This document shows positions 9,409-17,400 of a stretch of 38,477 nt of DNA, in pieces. Both the position numbers and the translations under genes were made by a program. The stretch's first letter is position 1. Every line of letters begins with the position of its first letter. Source of the stretch: an uncultured Clostridia bacterium (GTDB lineage Bacteria > Bacillota > Clostridia > Oscillospirales > Acutalibacteraceae); assembly GCA_946637545.1 (NCBI GenBank), contig CAMPBI010000003.1:1-38477 (forward strand), given 5' to 3'. The notes under the pieces were generated by a model, which saw only the letters and a list, made by a program, of their open reading frames with translations, was not told the origin of the DNA and did not search any database.

Positions 9409-10365
9409 ATGAAATTTGTATTTATTGTTAATCCCATTGCGGGTAATGAGGACAAGGCGCGAATCTTTAAGAACATTAAAAGTGCTTTTCGTCACAACGA
9501 CCACGAAATGATTATTGAGGAAACCCGGATGCAGGGTGACGCGCAGCATATCGCCAAACGCTATGCTGACGAGTTCGGGGGTGACTGCGTAGTAGTTGCC
9601 TGCGGCGGCGACGGCACAGTTCACGAGGTTGCAAACGGACTTGCACATACCGACACGCCTATGCTCCTTTTGCCGCTTGGCACCGGTAATGATTTTGCCA
9701 AAAAAGTTTACGGCACCAAGGATATTGATGCTGAAAAAATTATTTCGCAGTTCGGCTTTTTCGGCGGCGACATTGAATATGATGTAAAGCCGATTGACCT
9801 TATTGACTACAATGGCGAAAAGTGCATTAATGTTATGTCGTTCGGGCTTGATACGATTGTTGAAACTATCGGCAGAAAGATGGCTGCAAAAGCGCCGTTT
9901 CTCGGGCAGAAGGCTTACACCGTTGCAATCCTTCCTGCCATTATGAAACCGCTTCACTATAACATCAGCTTCGATGTGCTTTGCGTTGACGAAAACGGAA
10001 ATGAGTACCGTATGGCAGAAAACAACAAGGACTATGTTCTTTTCGCAATCTGCAACGCAAGCTATTACGGTGGAGGCTTTTGCCCTGCGCCGGATTCGGT
10101 TCTTGATGACGGGCTGCTTGATTTTGCACTGGTAAACGGTATGGCGCTGCATAAGGCTCTGCCGATTATTCCAAAGTATTCTGACGGCAAGGCGAATGAA
10201 AAAACCTGCCCCGGTCTGATTACTAACGGCAGACTCAAAAACGGCAGAATCTGGATGGAGGACGGTTCAAACCTCCTCGGAAACTGCGACGGAGAAAACT
10301 TTACATATTCCGACCTCACCTTTAAGGTTGAGGAAAAGGCGCTGAAGCTTTGCTTCATTAAATGA
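9409..10365 (+). CDS. Diacylglycerol/lipid kinase family protein (DagK/YegS-like)
   Basis: FIVNPIAGN, ACGGDGTVHEVANGL and LPLGTGNDFAK catalytic-domain motifs. Confidence 0.9.
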   Translation: MKFVFIVNPIAGNEDKARIFKNIKSAFRHNDHEMIIEETRMQGDAQHIAKRYADEFGGDCVVVACGGDGTVHEVANGLAHTDTPMLLLPLGTGNDFAKKVYGTKDIDAEKIISQFGFFGGDIEYDVKPIDLIDYNGEKCINVMSFGLDTIVETIGRKMAAKAPFLGQKAYTVAILPAIMKPLHYNISFDVLCVDENGNEYRMAENNKDYVLFAICNASYYGGGFCPAPDSVLDDGLLDFALVNGMALHKALPIIPKYSDGKANEKTCPGLITNGRLKNGRIWMEDGSNLLGNCDGENFTYSDLTFKVEEKALKLCFIK

Positions 10366-10366
10366 C

Positions 10367-10403
10367 AAAAAAGGCTGATTCACTAACGTGAATCAGCCTT
10401 TTT
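10367..10403. terminator. Bidirectional Rho-independent terminator between convergent genes
   Basis: AAAAAAGGCTGATTCAC-TAAC-GTGAATCAGCCTTTTT, A-tract 5' and T-tract 3'. Confidence 0.92.
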
Positions 10404-10409
10404 GATAAT

Positions 10410-10544
10410 CTATCGCAAAATAGCAAAGCCCAAATCAATTGCTCCGCCAAGCACTCGGGAGGTTCTGTGCATACCGAGCGTTTCAGTAAGCCACAAAATT
10501 ATAAGTGCTATCAGAATTGCTATAATCATTGCCTCTCTGCTCAT
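10410..10544 (-). CDS. 44-aa membrane microprotein MSREAMIIAILIALIILWLTETLGMHRTSRVLGGAIDLGFAILR
   Basis: Minus-strand ORF with RBS ACGGAGGGTAATT-ATG, a predicted single TM helix, upstream promoter (TTGATT-17-TATAAT) and a terminator after the stop. Not in ORF track because it is under 60 aa. Confidence 0.7.
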   Translation of the reverse strand: MSREAMIIAILIALIILWLTETLGMHRTSRVLGGAIDLGFAILR

Positions 10545-10579
10545 AATTACCCTCCGTTAAAATATTTAATCTAATACTT

Positions 10580-10608
10580 ATTATAAACACATTTTGAAAA
10601 TAAATCAA
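10580..10608 (-). promoter_or_regulatory. Promoter for the 44-aa ORF
   Basis: Minus strand: TTGATT (10608-10603), 17-bp spacer, TATAAT (10585-10580). Confidence 0.6.
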
Positions 10609-10656
10609 CCTCTTTTTTATGCAAATTGACAAAGTAAAAAAAATATGTGTTTTTGG

Positions 10657-10685
10657 TTGAAAAAAAGAGAATATTGATTTATAAT
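10657..10685 (+). promoter_or_regulatory. Promoter for the oadG/oadB-like pair
   Basis: TTGAAA (10657-10662), 17-bp spacer, TATAAT (10680-10685). Confidence 0.7.
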
Positions 10686-10717
10686 ACTTATAATATTTAA
10701 AATGGGGGAATTTGGGT

Positions 10718-11176
10718 ATGAACCTTTTGAACCTTTATTCGCTTACAACCTCTATTGTGCCGGACAGGTCGGTAGCATTTACCGCAACGCTGATTATCGC
10801 AGGACTTTCAGTCGTGCTCGGCGTGCTTGCACTGCTGATTGCAGTTGTAAAGATTTACGGCATAATTGTCACAAAGACTCAAGGAGTAAATATGAGAAAG
10901 CATAAGAAAAAGACTAATACAGCCCCTCCCGAGCTCAATTTTGTGAACACACCGCCTCCGGCGCCTGCAAAGCCTGCAGCGCCCGCAGTGTCACAGGGCA
11001 TCAGCGGTGAGGTTGTTGCTGCCATCAGCGCAGCAGTATATATGATGGAGGGCGAGGGTGCAACCGTTACCTCTATCGCACCTGCAGCGGCAGCTCGTCA
11101 GCAGGCGCCAAATCCGATTACAAGGCGCAACCCCTGGGCGTTTGCGGCTATTACGGAGAACACAAGACCCTTTTAG
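10718..11176 (+). CDS. OadG-like (sodium pump decarboxylase gamma) subunit
   Basis: N-terminal TM helix followed by Pro/Ala-rich linker (TPPPAPAKPAAPAVSQG) and conserved-looking C-terminal tail; directly precedes an OadB-like gene. ATG 10718 preferred over TTG 10712. Confidence 0.7.
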   Translation: MNLLNLYSLTTSIVPDRSVAFTATLIIAGLSVVLGVLALLIAVVKIYGIIVTKTQGVNMRKHKKKTNTAPPELNFVNTPPPAPAKPAAPAVSQGISGEVVAAISAAVYMMEGEGATVTSIAPAAAARQQAPNPITRRNPWAFAAITENTRPF

Positions 11177-11188
11177 GAGGACAATGTG

Positions 11189-12403
11189 ATGGAAATTTTA
11201 CAAGGTGTCTGGGAGGTTATCAGGAGTATCTTCCTCAACAGCGGATACGCTTATTTCTTCACAGGCGACGGTGTAAAGAATCTTGTAATGATTCTGTTTG
11301 CCTTTCTGTTCCTCTGGCTTGGAATCAAAAAAGGCTTTGAGCCTCTTTTGATGATACCTATTGCCTTTGGTATGCTGCTTGCGAATCTGCCTTTCGCGAA
11401 TCTCGCGGTGCAGTACCACGACTTGCAGGGCTTTATTGACCTGCTTGCAGGACGGCTTACAGACAGCGCAGGTAAAACGCTTACACCGGGACTGATGGAC
11501 TTTCTGTATTTCGGCGTAAAAGCAGGAATTTACCCACCGCTTATATTCCTTGGTATCGGCTCAATGACCGACTTTACATCGCTTATCGCACGCCCGAGCT
11601 CATTTATTCTGGGCGCTGCTGCGCAGCTTGGTATATTTGTTGCTTACCTCGTTGCGATTGTTATGGGCTTTTCACCGCTTCAGGCAGGCTCAATTGCAAT
11701 CATCGGCGGTGCGGACGGTCCTACAGCGATTTTTGTAACATCAAAGCTCGCACCCGAAATGCTTGGTACAATCGCGGTGGCGGCGTATTCGTATATGGCG
11801 CTTGTACCTGTTATTCAGCCGCCGATTATGCGCGCACTTACCACCAAAAAAGAGCGTAGCGTAGTTATGGGCAATCTTCGCCCTGTTTCTAAACTTGAAA
11901 AGATTTTGTTCCCGATTGTAATTACAGTAGTCGTTTCGCTGCTTCTGCCCGATGCGGCAACGCTTGTCGGAATGCTTATGCTCGGCAACCTGCTCAAAGA
12001 GAGCGGACGCACGGAGCGTATTGCAAAAGCGGCGCAGAACGAGCTTATGAATATTATCACAATTCTGCTCGGCTTGTCTGTCGGCGCAACAACCTCTGCA
12101 CAGTCGTTCCTCAACTGGAATACAATCAAAATCGTTGCCCTCGGCTTTCTCGCCTTCGGCTTCGGTACGGCAGGCGGCGTGCTCTTCGGAAAGCTTATGT
12201 ATATCTTTTCAAAGGGCAAGGTCAATCCGCTTATCGGCTCTGCAGGCGTTTCGGCAGTACCGATGGCGGCACGCGTAAGTCAAAAGGTCGGAGCAAAAGA
12301 AAATCCGGCAAACTTTCTGCTTATGCACGCAATGGGACCGAATGTTTCGGGCGTTATCGGCTCGGCAGTTGCAGCAGGTATACTGCTCACACTTTTAGGA
12401 TAA
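11189..12403 (+). CDS. oadB: Sodium ion-translocating decarboxylase beta subunit (OadB/GcdB-like)
   Basis: Polytopic membrane protein with IIGGADGPTAIFVTSKLAPEMLG and GAKENPANFLLMHAMGPNVSGVIGSAVAAG motifs. Confidence 0.92.
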   Translation: MEILQGVWEVIRSIFLNSGYAYFFTGDGVKNLVMILFAFLFLWLGIKKGFEPLLMIPIAFGMLLANLPFANLAVQYHDLQGFIDLLAGRLTDSAGKTLTPGLMDFLYFGVKAGIYPPLIFLGIGSMTDFTSLIARPSSFILGAAAQLGIFVAYLVAIVMGFSPLQAGSIAIIGGADGPTAIFVTSKLAPEMLGTIAVAAYSYMALVPVIQPPIMRALTTKKERSVVMGNLRPVSKLEKILFPIVITVVVSLLLPDAATLVGMLMLGNLLKESGRTERIAKAAQNELMNIITILLGLSVGATTSAQSFLNWNTIKIVALGFLAFGFGTAGGVLFGKLMYIFSKGKVNPLIGSAGVSAVPMAARVSQKVGAKENPANFLLMHAMGPNVSGVIGSAVAAGILLTLLG

Positions 12404-12412
12404 AGCTTTTAA

Positions 12413-12438
12413 CGGCACGATGCCAAAACATCGTGCCG
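12413..12438 (+). terminator. Hairpin after oadB, possible weak terminator
   Basis: CGGCACGATG-CCAAAA-CATCGTGCCG perfect 10-bp stem; the following ATTATTTAAT is only a poor U-tract. Confidence 0.5.
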
Positions 12439-12460
12439 ATTATTTAATAAAGGAATTTTT

Positions 12461-14746
12461 ATGAACAAAGACGCGGTAAAACCGAACAAAGAACAGCAAA
12501 GAGTTATTGATACAATTGACGGCCCTGTGCTTGTTGTTGCAGGTGCAGGAACGGGCAAAACCGCCACGATTGTAAAACGTATTGAGCACATTATACGCGA
12601 CGGCTATGCTCTGCCGTGGCAGGTGCTTGCTATTACGTTTACAAACAAGGCGGCAGGCGAACTCAAGGACAGACTTATCAACACAATCGGCGACGAGGCT
12701 GCAGAAATCTGGGCGCAGACCTTTCACTCAATGTGTGCAAGAATGCTTCGCAGATACGGTGACAGGCTCGGCTATTCGCAGCACTTTACTATCTACGACA
12801 CCGACGACCAGAAGCGTGTTATGAAACGCGTTCAGAAAAGTCTTGGAATTGAGGATAAATTCCTCAATCACCGTTCAATTCTTGCGGAAATCAGTCACGC
12901 AAAGGACAGTCTGATAGGTCCTGCAGAGTACAAGGCTACCACTGTAAACGATTTCAGAAAAGCAAAAATAGCGCAATGCTACGAGGAGTATCAGAAGGAG
13001 CTGATGCGCGCTGACGCAATGGATTTTGACGATATGATTTACAACACCGTTGCTCTGCTCAAGGAAAATGAGGATGTTCTCGAGCAGTATCAGCATCAGT
13101 TTAAGTATGTTATCGTTGACGAGTACCAGGACACAAGCTACGCGCAGTATGTGCTTACATATTTACTTGCGGGCGGCTATCACAATATCTGCGTTGTCGG
13201 TGACGACGACCAGAGTATTTATCGTTTTCGCGGCGCCACTATCGAAAATATTATGCGCTTTAAAGAGCGTTACGAGGACGAAGGGCTCAAGGTAATTCAG
13301 CTCGAGCTCGCCGAAAACTATCGCTCAATGCAGAATATTCTTGACGCTGCAAACGGAGTTATCAAAAATAATTCCACACGACTTGCCGACAAGCGCCTTC
13401 GCTCCTATGCCGGCAAGGACGGCGACAAGGTTGTGCTCTACACAGCAATCAGCGAAACTGACGAGGCACAGTTTATTGTTGACGAAATCAACGAAAGTGT
13501 TAAAAACGGCAGGGCATACCGTGACCACGCCGTGCTTTACCGTATGAACGCGCAGTCGCGTAATATTGAAATGATGCTTGCAAAATCGGGCGTGTCGTAC
13601 AAAATTATCGGCGGCAACAGATTCTTTGACCGAAAGGAAATCAAGGATATTGTTTCGTACTTTGCGGTTATAAATAACACTGCCGACAATGTGCGCCTTC
13701 AGCGTATTATCAACACTCCTAAACGCGGTATAGGCGACACGATGTTCAACTATATTCTTGAGATTGCTGCAGTCAACAAAATGACTGCTTTTGAGGTGTG
13801 CGAGCACGCTGATGAGTTTGCAAAAACCTCGCGCAGCGCAGGAAAGCTCCGCGAGTTCTGCGACCTTATCAACGGCTTTATCAGATGCGCCGAGGACGGA
13901 ATGGAGCCGTCCGATTTGCTGCAGGAAATCATTGAAAAAACGCATTATTTTGAATATCTCGACGAGGATGACCCACAAAAAGCAGACAGCAGAAAAGAGA
14001 ATGTGCAGGAGCTTTCGTCAATGCTCATCAAGTATCAGGAGGATGACGACGAGTTCACGATTTCTGATTTTCTTGAGGACGTTGCTCTTGTGTCGGACAT
14101 CGATTCATACAACGAGGATGACGACTGCGTTGTGCTTATGACTCTTCACTCGGCAAAGGGACTTGAGTTTCCTGTTGTGTTCATTCCCGGTATGGAGGAG
14201 GGAATCTTCCCCGGAAATCAGAGTATGTACAGCGACGAGGAGCTTGAAGAGGAACGCCGTCTTGCGTATGTGGGTATCACACGGGCAAGGGAGAAGCTTT
14301 ACCTTATTAATGCGCGTCAGCGTATGCTTTACGGCACGACGAACAGAAACATAGCATCGCGTTTTCTGCGTGAAATTCCCGAGAGTGTAACCGAGGACAG
14401 AACTGTCAGAGAGCAGCCGAGGTCTTACTCCTTCGGCTCATCGTATTCGGGAGGCTCGGGCAGCTTCGGCACACCGAAAAAGCCGTATAAATACAGCAAA
14501 TCAACGCCCATCGGCGCGGCGAAGCAGAGCAGCTCTGCAGCGCATCAGTTCGGTCAGGCGGGCGGGGGAGCAGCGCCTTCGGGCGAATCGTATAATGCAG
14601 GCGACACCGTGCGTCATAAGTCGTTCGGAACGGGTGTGATTCTGAATGCAAAGCCAATGGGCAACGACACTCTGCTTGAGGTTGCTTTTGACAAGGCAGG
14701 CACCAAAAAGCTTATGGCAAACTTTGCCAAGCTCGAAAAACTTTAA
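12461..14746 (+). CDS. pcrA: ATP-dependent DNA helicase PcrA/UvrD
   Basis: GAGTGKTATIVKRIEHII Walker A, VDEYQDTS, GDDDQSIYRFRGA, TLHSAKGLEFPVVFIPGMEEG, EEERRLAYVGITRAR motifs. Confidence 0.97.
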   Translation: MNKDAVKPNKEQQRVIDTIDGPVLVVAGAGTGKTATIVKRIEHIIRDGYALPWQVLAITFTNKAAGELKDRLINTIGDEAAEIWAQTFHSMCARMLRRYGDRLGYSQHFTIYDTDDQKRVMKRVQKSLGIEDKFLNHRSILAEISHAKDSLIGPAEYKATTVNDFRKAKIAQCYEEYQKELMRADAMDFDDMIYNTVALLKENEDVLEQYQHQFKYVIVDEYQDTSYAQYVLTYLLAGGYHNICVVGDDDQSIYRFRGATIENIMRFKERYEDEGLKVIQLELAENYRSMQNILDAANGVIKNNSTRLADKRLRSYAGKDGDKVVLYTAISETDEAQFIVDEINESVKNGRAYRDHAVLYRMNAQSRNIEMMLAKSGVSYKIIGGNRFFDRKEIKDIVSYFAVINNTADNVRLQRIINTPKRGIGDTMFNYILEIAAVNKMTAFEVCEHADEFAKTSRSAGKLREFCDLINGFIRCAEDGMEPSDLLQEIIEKTHYFEYLDEDDPQKADSRKENVQELSSMLIKYQEDDDEFTISDFLEDVALVSDIDSYNEDDDCVVLMTLHSAKGLEFPVVFIPGMEEGIFPGNQSMYSDEELEEERRLAYVGITRAREKLYLINARQRMLYGTTNRNIASRFLREIPESVTEDRTVREQPRSYSFGSSYSGGSGSFGTPKKPYKYSKSTPIGAAKQSSSAAHQFGQAGGGAAPSGESYNAGDTVRHKSFGTGVILNAKPMGNDTLLEVAFDKAGTKKLMANFAKLEKL

Positions 14747-14755
14747 CAAAAAATC

Positions 14756-14813
14756 AACTCCTTCATAAGATGTACTAAAGCGATGCTTTAATAACTTATG
14801 AAGGAGTTTTTTT
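14756..14813 (+). promoter_or_regulatory. Terminator-like hairpin that contains the RBS of the next gene
   Basis: AACTCCTTCATAAG (14756-14769) pairs perfectly with CTTATGAAGGAGTT (14795-14808); inner hairpin TAAAGC-gat-GCTTTA; T7 tract 14807-14813, then ATG 14814. SD AAGGAG lies in the 3' arm. Confidence 0.8.
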
Positions 14814-15641
14814 ATGGCTGATGTACCTATCATCAACAACGCAAACAGCAGAATTAACGAGGCAGTTTGCATCGACACCAAGCGAATCTTTGACTCGTGT
14901 GTCAGCAAGGACTGCGCAGAGGATTTAAGAGTTACATTTTACGGTGGGTCGCAGGACATCATCGACAGAGCCGACAGTATCAAAACGCGCGACTGTGACA
15001 TAGTAGCAGTAAGCATCGATGTTGAGGATGTGCCTTTTAACAGAGGTTACTACAACGTTGACATCAATTTCTATTTCAGACTGCGCTTTGATGTTTACGG
15101 CACGCCTTTTGCAAATCCGCAGACAGTAATCGGCTTTACAAACTTTGAGAAAAAGTGCATTCTCTTTGGCTCCGAGGGCGACGTAAAGGTGTTCAAGTCA
15201 ACAATGAACCGCTGCTCAAATCAGCTTGACCGTCCCGAAGCGCCGCAGTACAGCAATCCCACTGCAAAGGTGCAGGCTGTTGACCCTGTTGTGCTTGATA
15301 CCGATGTTGTGGATATTCACCACTGCCGCCGTCCTATCTTTACAGCCTTCCCCGAGAGCGTAAGAGATATGGTCGACGACATCAATTTCCGCCCGAATCC
15401 GCGCAAGGCAGTGCTTGTAACGCTCGGTCTGTTCTCAATCGTTCAGATGGTGCGCGATGTGCAGCTTCTTATTCCTGCATATGACTACTGCATTCCGGAC
15501 AGAGAGTGTGATTGCGCAACACAGGATCCGTGCTCAACCTTCCAGAACATCGAATTCCCGGTTGATGATTTCTTCCCGCCCGAAAAGGACGATATTTCAA
15601 ACATCGGAATCAGTAATAACAACAATAATAACTGCTGTTAA
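14814..15641 (+). CDS. Uncharacterised Cys-containing protein with Asn5-Cys2 C-terminus
   Basis: 275-aa ORF (VCIDTKRIFDSCVSKDCAEDLRVTFYGG...CDCATQDPC...NNNNNNCC) with RBS AAGGAG and own terminator. Confidence 0.85.
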   Translation: MADVPIINNANSRINEAVCIDTKRIFDSCVSKDCAEDLRVTFYGGSQDIIDRADSIKTRDCDIVAVSIDVEDVPFNRGYYNVDINFYFRLRFDVYGTPFANPQTVIGFTNFEKKCILFGSEGDVKVFKSTMNRCSNQLDRPEAPQYSNPTAKVQAVDPVVLDTDVVDIHHCRRPIFTAFPESVRDMVDDINFRPNPRKAVLVTLGLFSIVQMVRDVQLLIPAYDYCIPDRECDCATQDPCSTFQNIEFPVDDFFPPEKDDISNIGISNNNNNNCC

Positions 15642-15646
15642 AAACC

Positions 15647-15682
15647 AAAACAGGCGTCGCTTCGGGCGACGCCTGTTTTTTT
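15647..15682. terminator. Bidirectional terminator between convergent genes
   Basis: AAAACAGGCGTCGC-TTCGG-GCGACGCCTGTTTTTTT; overlaps the malQ stop codon. Confidence 0.92.
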
Positions 15683-17210
15683 ATTTTTTCTTTTCAATCG
15701 AAGGATACATCCTGCGGTAAAGCGCGTTGATGCGCTTGAAATAATCGCCGTCAATACTGTCGATTGTGTCCCTCGTAGTACGAAAACGCCAGTTTTTGTC
15801 GGGCACGCCCGGGATGTTCATTCGCGCGTCGGAGCCAAAGCCGCACATATCCTGCAGTGCTATGATTGCAACATTTGACGCGCTCTGCCATACCGCCTCC
15901 GTAATGCATCTGCACGACGGAGAATAGTAGCCGCCCTCGCCCCAGTTTCCGCCACGAAAATGACAGTATTCAAGAGCAAAATTGCGTTCGTCCTCGCTTG
16001 CCTCCCAGAGCCAGCCCAAAATTGTGTTGTTGTCGTGGGTGCCTACATAGTTAATTGAATTAGGCACGGCGTTGTGCGGCAGGTGAGAAGAATCAGAGTT
16101 TGCATCAAATGCAAACTGCGCTACCTTCATACCCGGAAATCCTGTGTTTGCAAGGAGTTCAACAACATCCTCGCCAAAAATTCCGAGGTCCTCTGCAATA
16201 ATCGGAGCATCCTCGCCGAAGGCTTCAAACACCTTGCCGAACAAATCCATTTTCGGTCCGTCGAGCCACTCGCCGACCTTTGCAGTGTCGCTGTCGGCAG
16301 GCACTGCCCAGTACGATGCAAACGCTCTGAAATGGTCTATTCTGACAGTATCATATGTTTTTAGCGCGTGCGACAAACGCGAAATCCACCACGAGTATCC
16401 GTCCTTTTTCATAGCCTTCCAGTCGTAAATCGGGTTGCCCCAAAGCTGACCGTTTTCGCTGAAATAATCGGGCGGAACGCCTGCGACCTTTTCGACCTTA
16501 AGAGTTTTTTCGTCAATCAGGAACATCGGCAGATTTGACCACACGTCCACGCTGTCCATCGCCACATAAATCGGCATATCGCCTATGATGGCAACGCCCT
16601 TCTTGTTGGCATATTTTTTGAGCTCAAACCACTGCTTGTAGAATATGTACTGCACGAATTTCCAAAAAGCAGCCTCGCTCTCGTAGTCAAAAATATTCCT
16701 GATGCACTCAAAGTAGTGCGCGTGCTCGTTTTTCCACTCCCACCAGGGCTTGAAATTCTCCTTTTCCTTGACCGCCATATATACTGCGTAGTCAGTCAGC
16801 CAGTCGTTTTCAAGCTCAAAAGCCTTGATGTCTGCGGCAATTTCATCGCTGATGTTCAAAAATGCTTTTTTGAGCGTTTCATATCGCACCTTTGCGGCGA
16901 ATTCGTAGTCAGCGGTGTACGGCGTGCCGTCGTAAATATTTGCACGGTAAGCCTCCTCGTCAATCAGACCCATATCGTAAAGTCCCTTCGGGTCGATGAA
17001 CAAAAAATTACCTGCAAAAGCAGACGGTGAACAGTACGGCGAGTTTGCGTCGTCTGTCGGATTGAACGGCAGAACCTGCCAGTAGGTGAATCCCATATCG
17101 GCAATTCTGTCTATAAAATGGCGGGCGTTTTCGTCAAAAACTCCCACGCCGTACTCCGACGGCATAGAGCTTATGTGAAGCAGAACGCCTGCACCTCGTT
17201 TTTTTAACAT
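15681..17210 (-). CDS. malQ: 4-alpha-glucanotransferase (amylomaltase)
   Basis: RGAGVLLHISSMPSEYGVGVF, YWQVLPFNPT, VRIDHFRAFASYWAVP, IIAEDLGIFGEDV and YVGTHDNNTILGW motifs (GH77). Confidence 0.96.
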   Translation of the reverse strand: MLKKRGAGVLLHISSMPSEYGVGVFDENARHFIDRIADMGFTYWQVLPFNPTDDANSPYCSPSAFAGNFLFIDPKGLYDMGLIDEEAYRANIYDGTPYTADYEFAAKVRYETLKKAFLNISDEIAADIKAFELENDWLTDYAVYMAVKEKENFKPWWEWKNEHAHYFECIRNIFDYESEAAFWKFVQYIFYKQWFELKKYANKKGVAIIGDMPIYVAMDSVDVWSNLPMFLIDEKTLKVEKVAGVPPDYFSENGQLWGNPIYDWKAMKKDGYSWWISRLSHALKTYDTVRIDHFRAFASYWAVPADSDTAKVGEWLDGPKMDLFGKVFEAFGEDAPIIAEDLGIFGEDVVELLANTGFPGMKVAQFAFDANSDSSHLPHNAVPNSINYVGTHDNNTILGWLWEASEDERNFALEYCHFRGGNWGEGGYYSPSCRCITEAVWQSASNVAIIALQDMCGFGSDARMNIPGVPDKNWRFRTTRDTIDSIDGDYFKRINALYRRMYPSIEKKK

Positions 17211-17242
17211 ACATTTACCACCTTATAAAAAATCCAATACTG

Positions 17243-17271
17243 ATAATACCACTTACTGCACAAAAAATCAA
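17243..17271 (-). promoter_or_regulatory. Promoter for malQ
   Basis: Minus strand TTGATT (17271-17266), 17-bp spacer, TATTAT (17248-17243). Confidence 0.6.
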
Positions 17272-17329
17272 TTGTGAATTTTATATATAATAATATAATA
17301 AATTAACAAAATATTTATTATTTTATATA

Positions 17330-17358
17330 TTGAATATATATCTTGTATTTGGTATAAT
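17330..17358 (+). promoter_or_regulatory. Promoter for the miaB operon
   Basis: TTGAAT (17330-17335), 17-bp spacer, TATAAT (17353-17358), upstream of a GTG start with RBS GGAGGTGAT. Confidence 0.7.
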
Positions 17359-17400
17359 AACACAGTACTACTTAAAGTGGATTATTATGGAGGTGATTAG

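Noticed and set aside
9286-10152. 288-aa minus-strand ORF opposite galK/dagK-like gene
   Set aside because: Antisense shadow of a well-supported DagK-like CDS; no motifs, atypical composition. The same reasoning excludes other long antisense ORFs (8763-9476, 13325-13978, 17458-18282, 24267-24866).
17272-17352. AT-rich ATATA/TAATA stretch considered as a repeat or replication/partition site
   Set aside because: No iteron or fixed repeat unit; best explained as the upstream region of the divergent malQ and miaB promoters.
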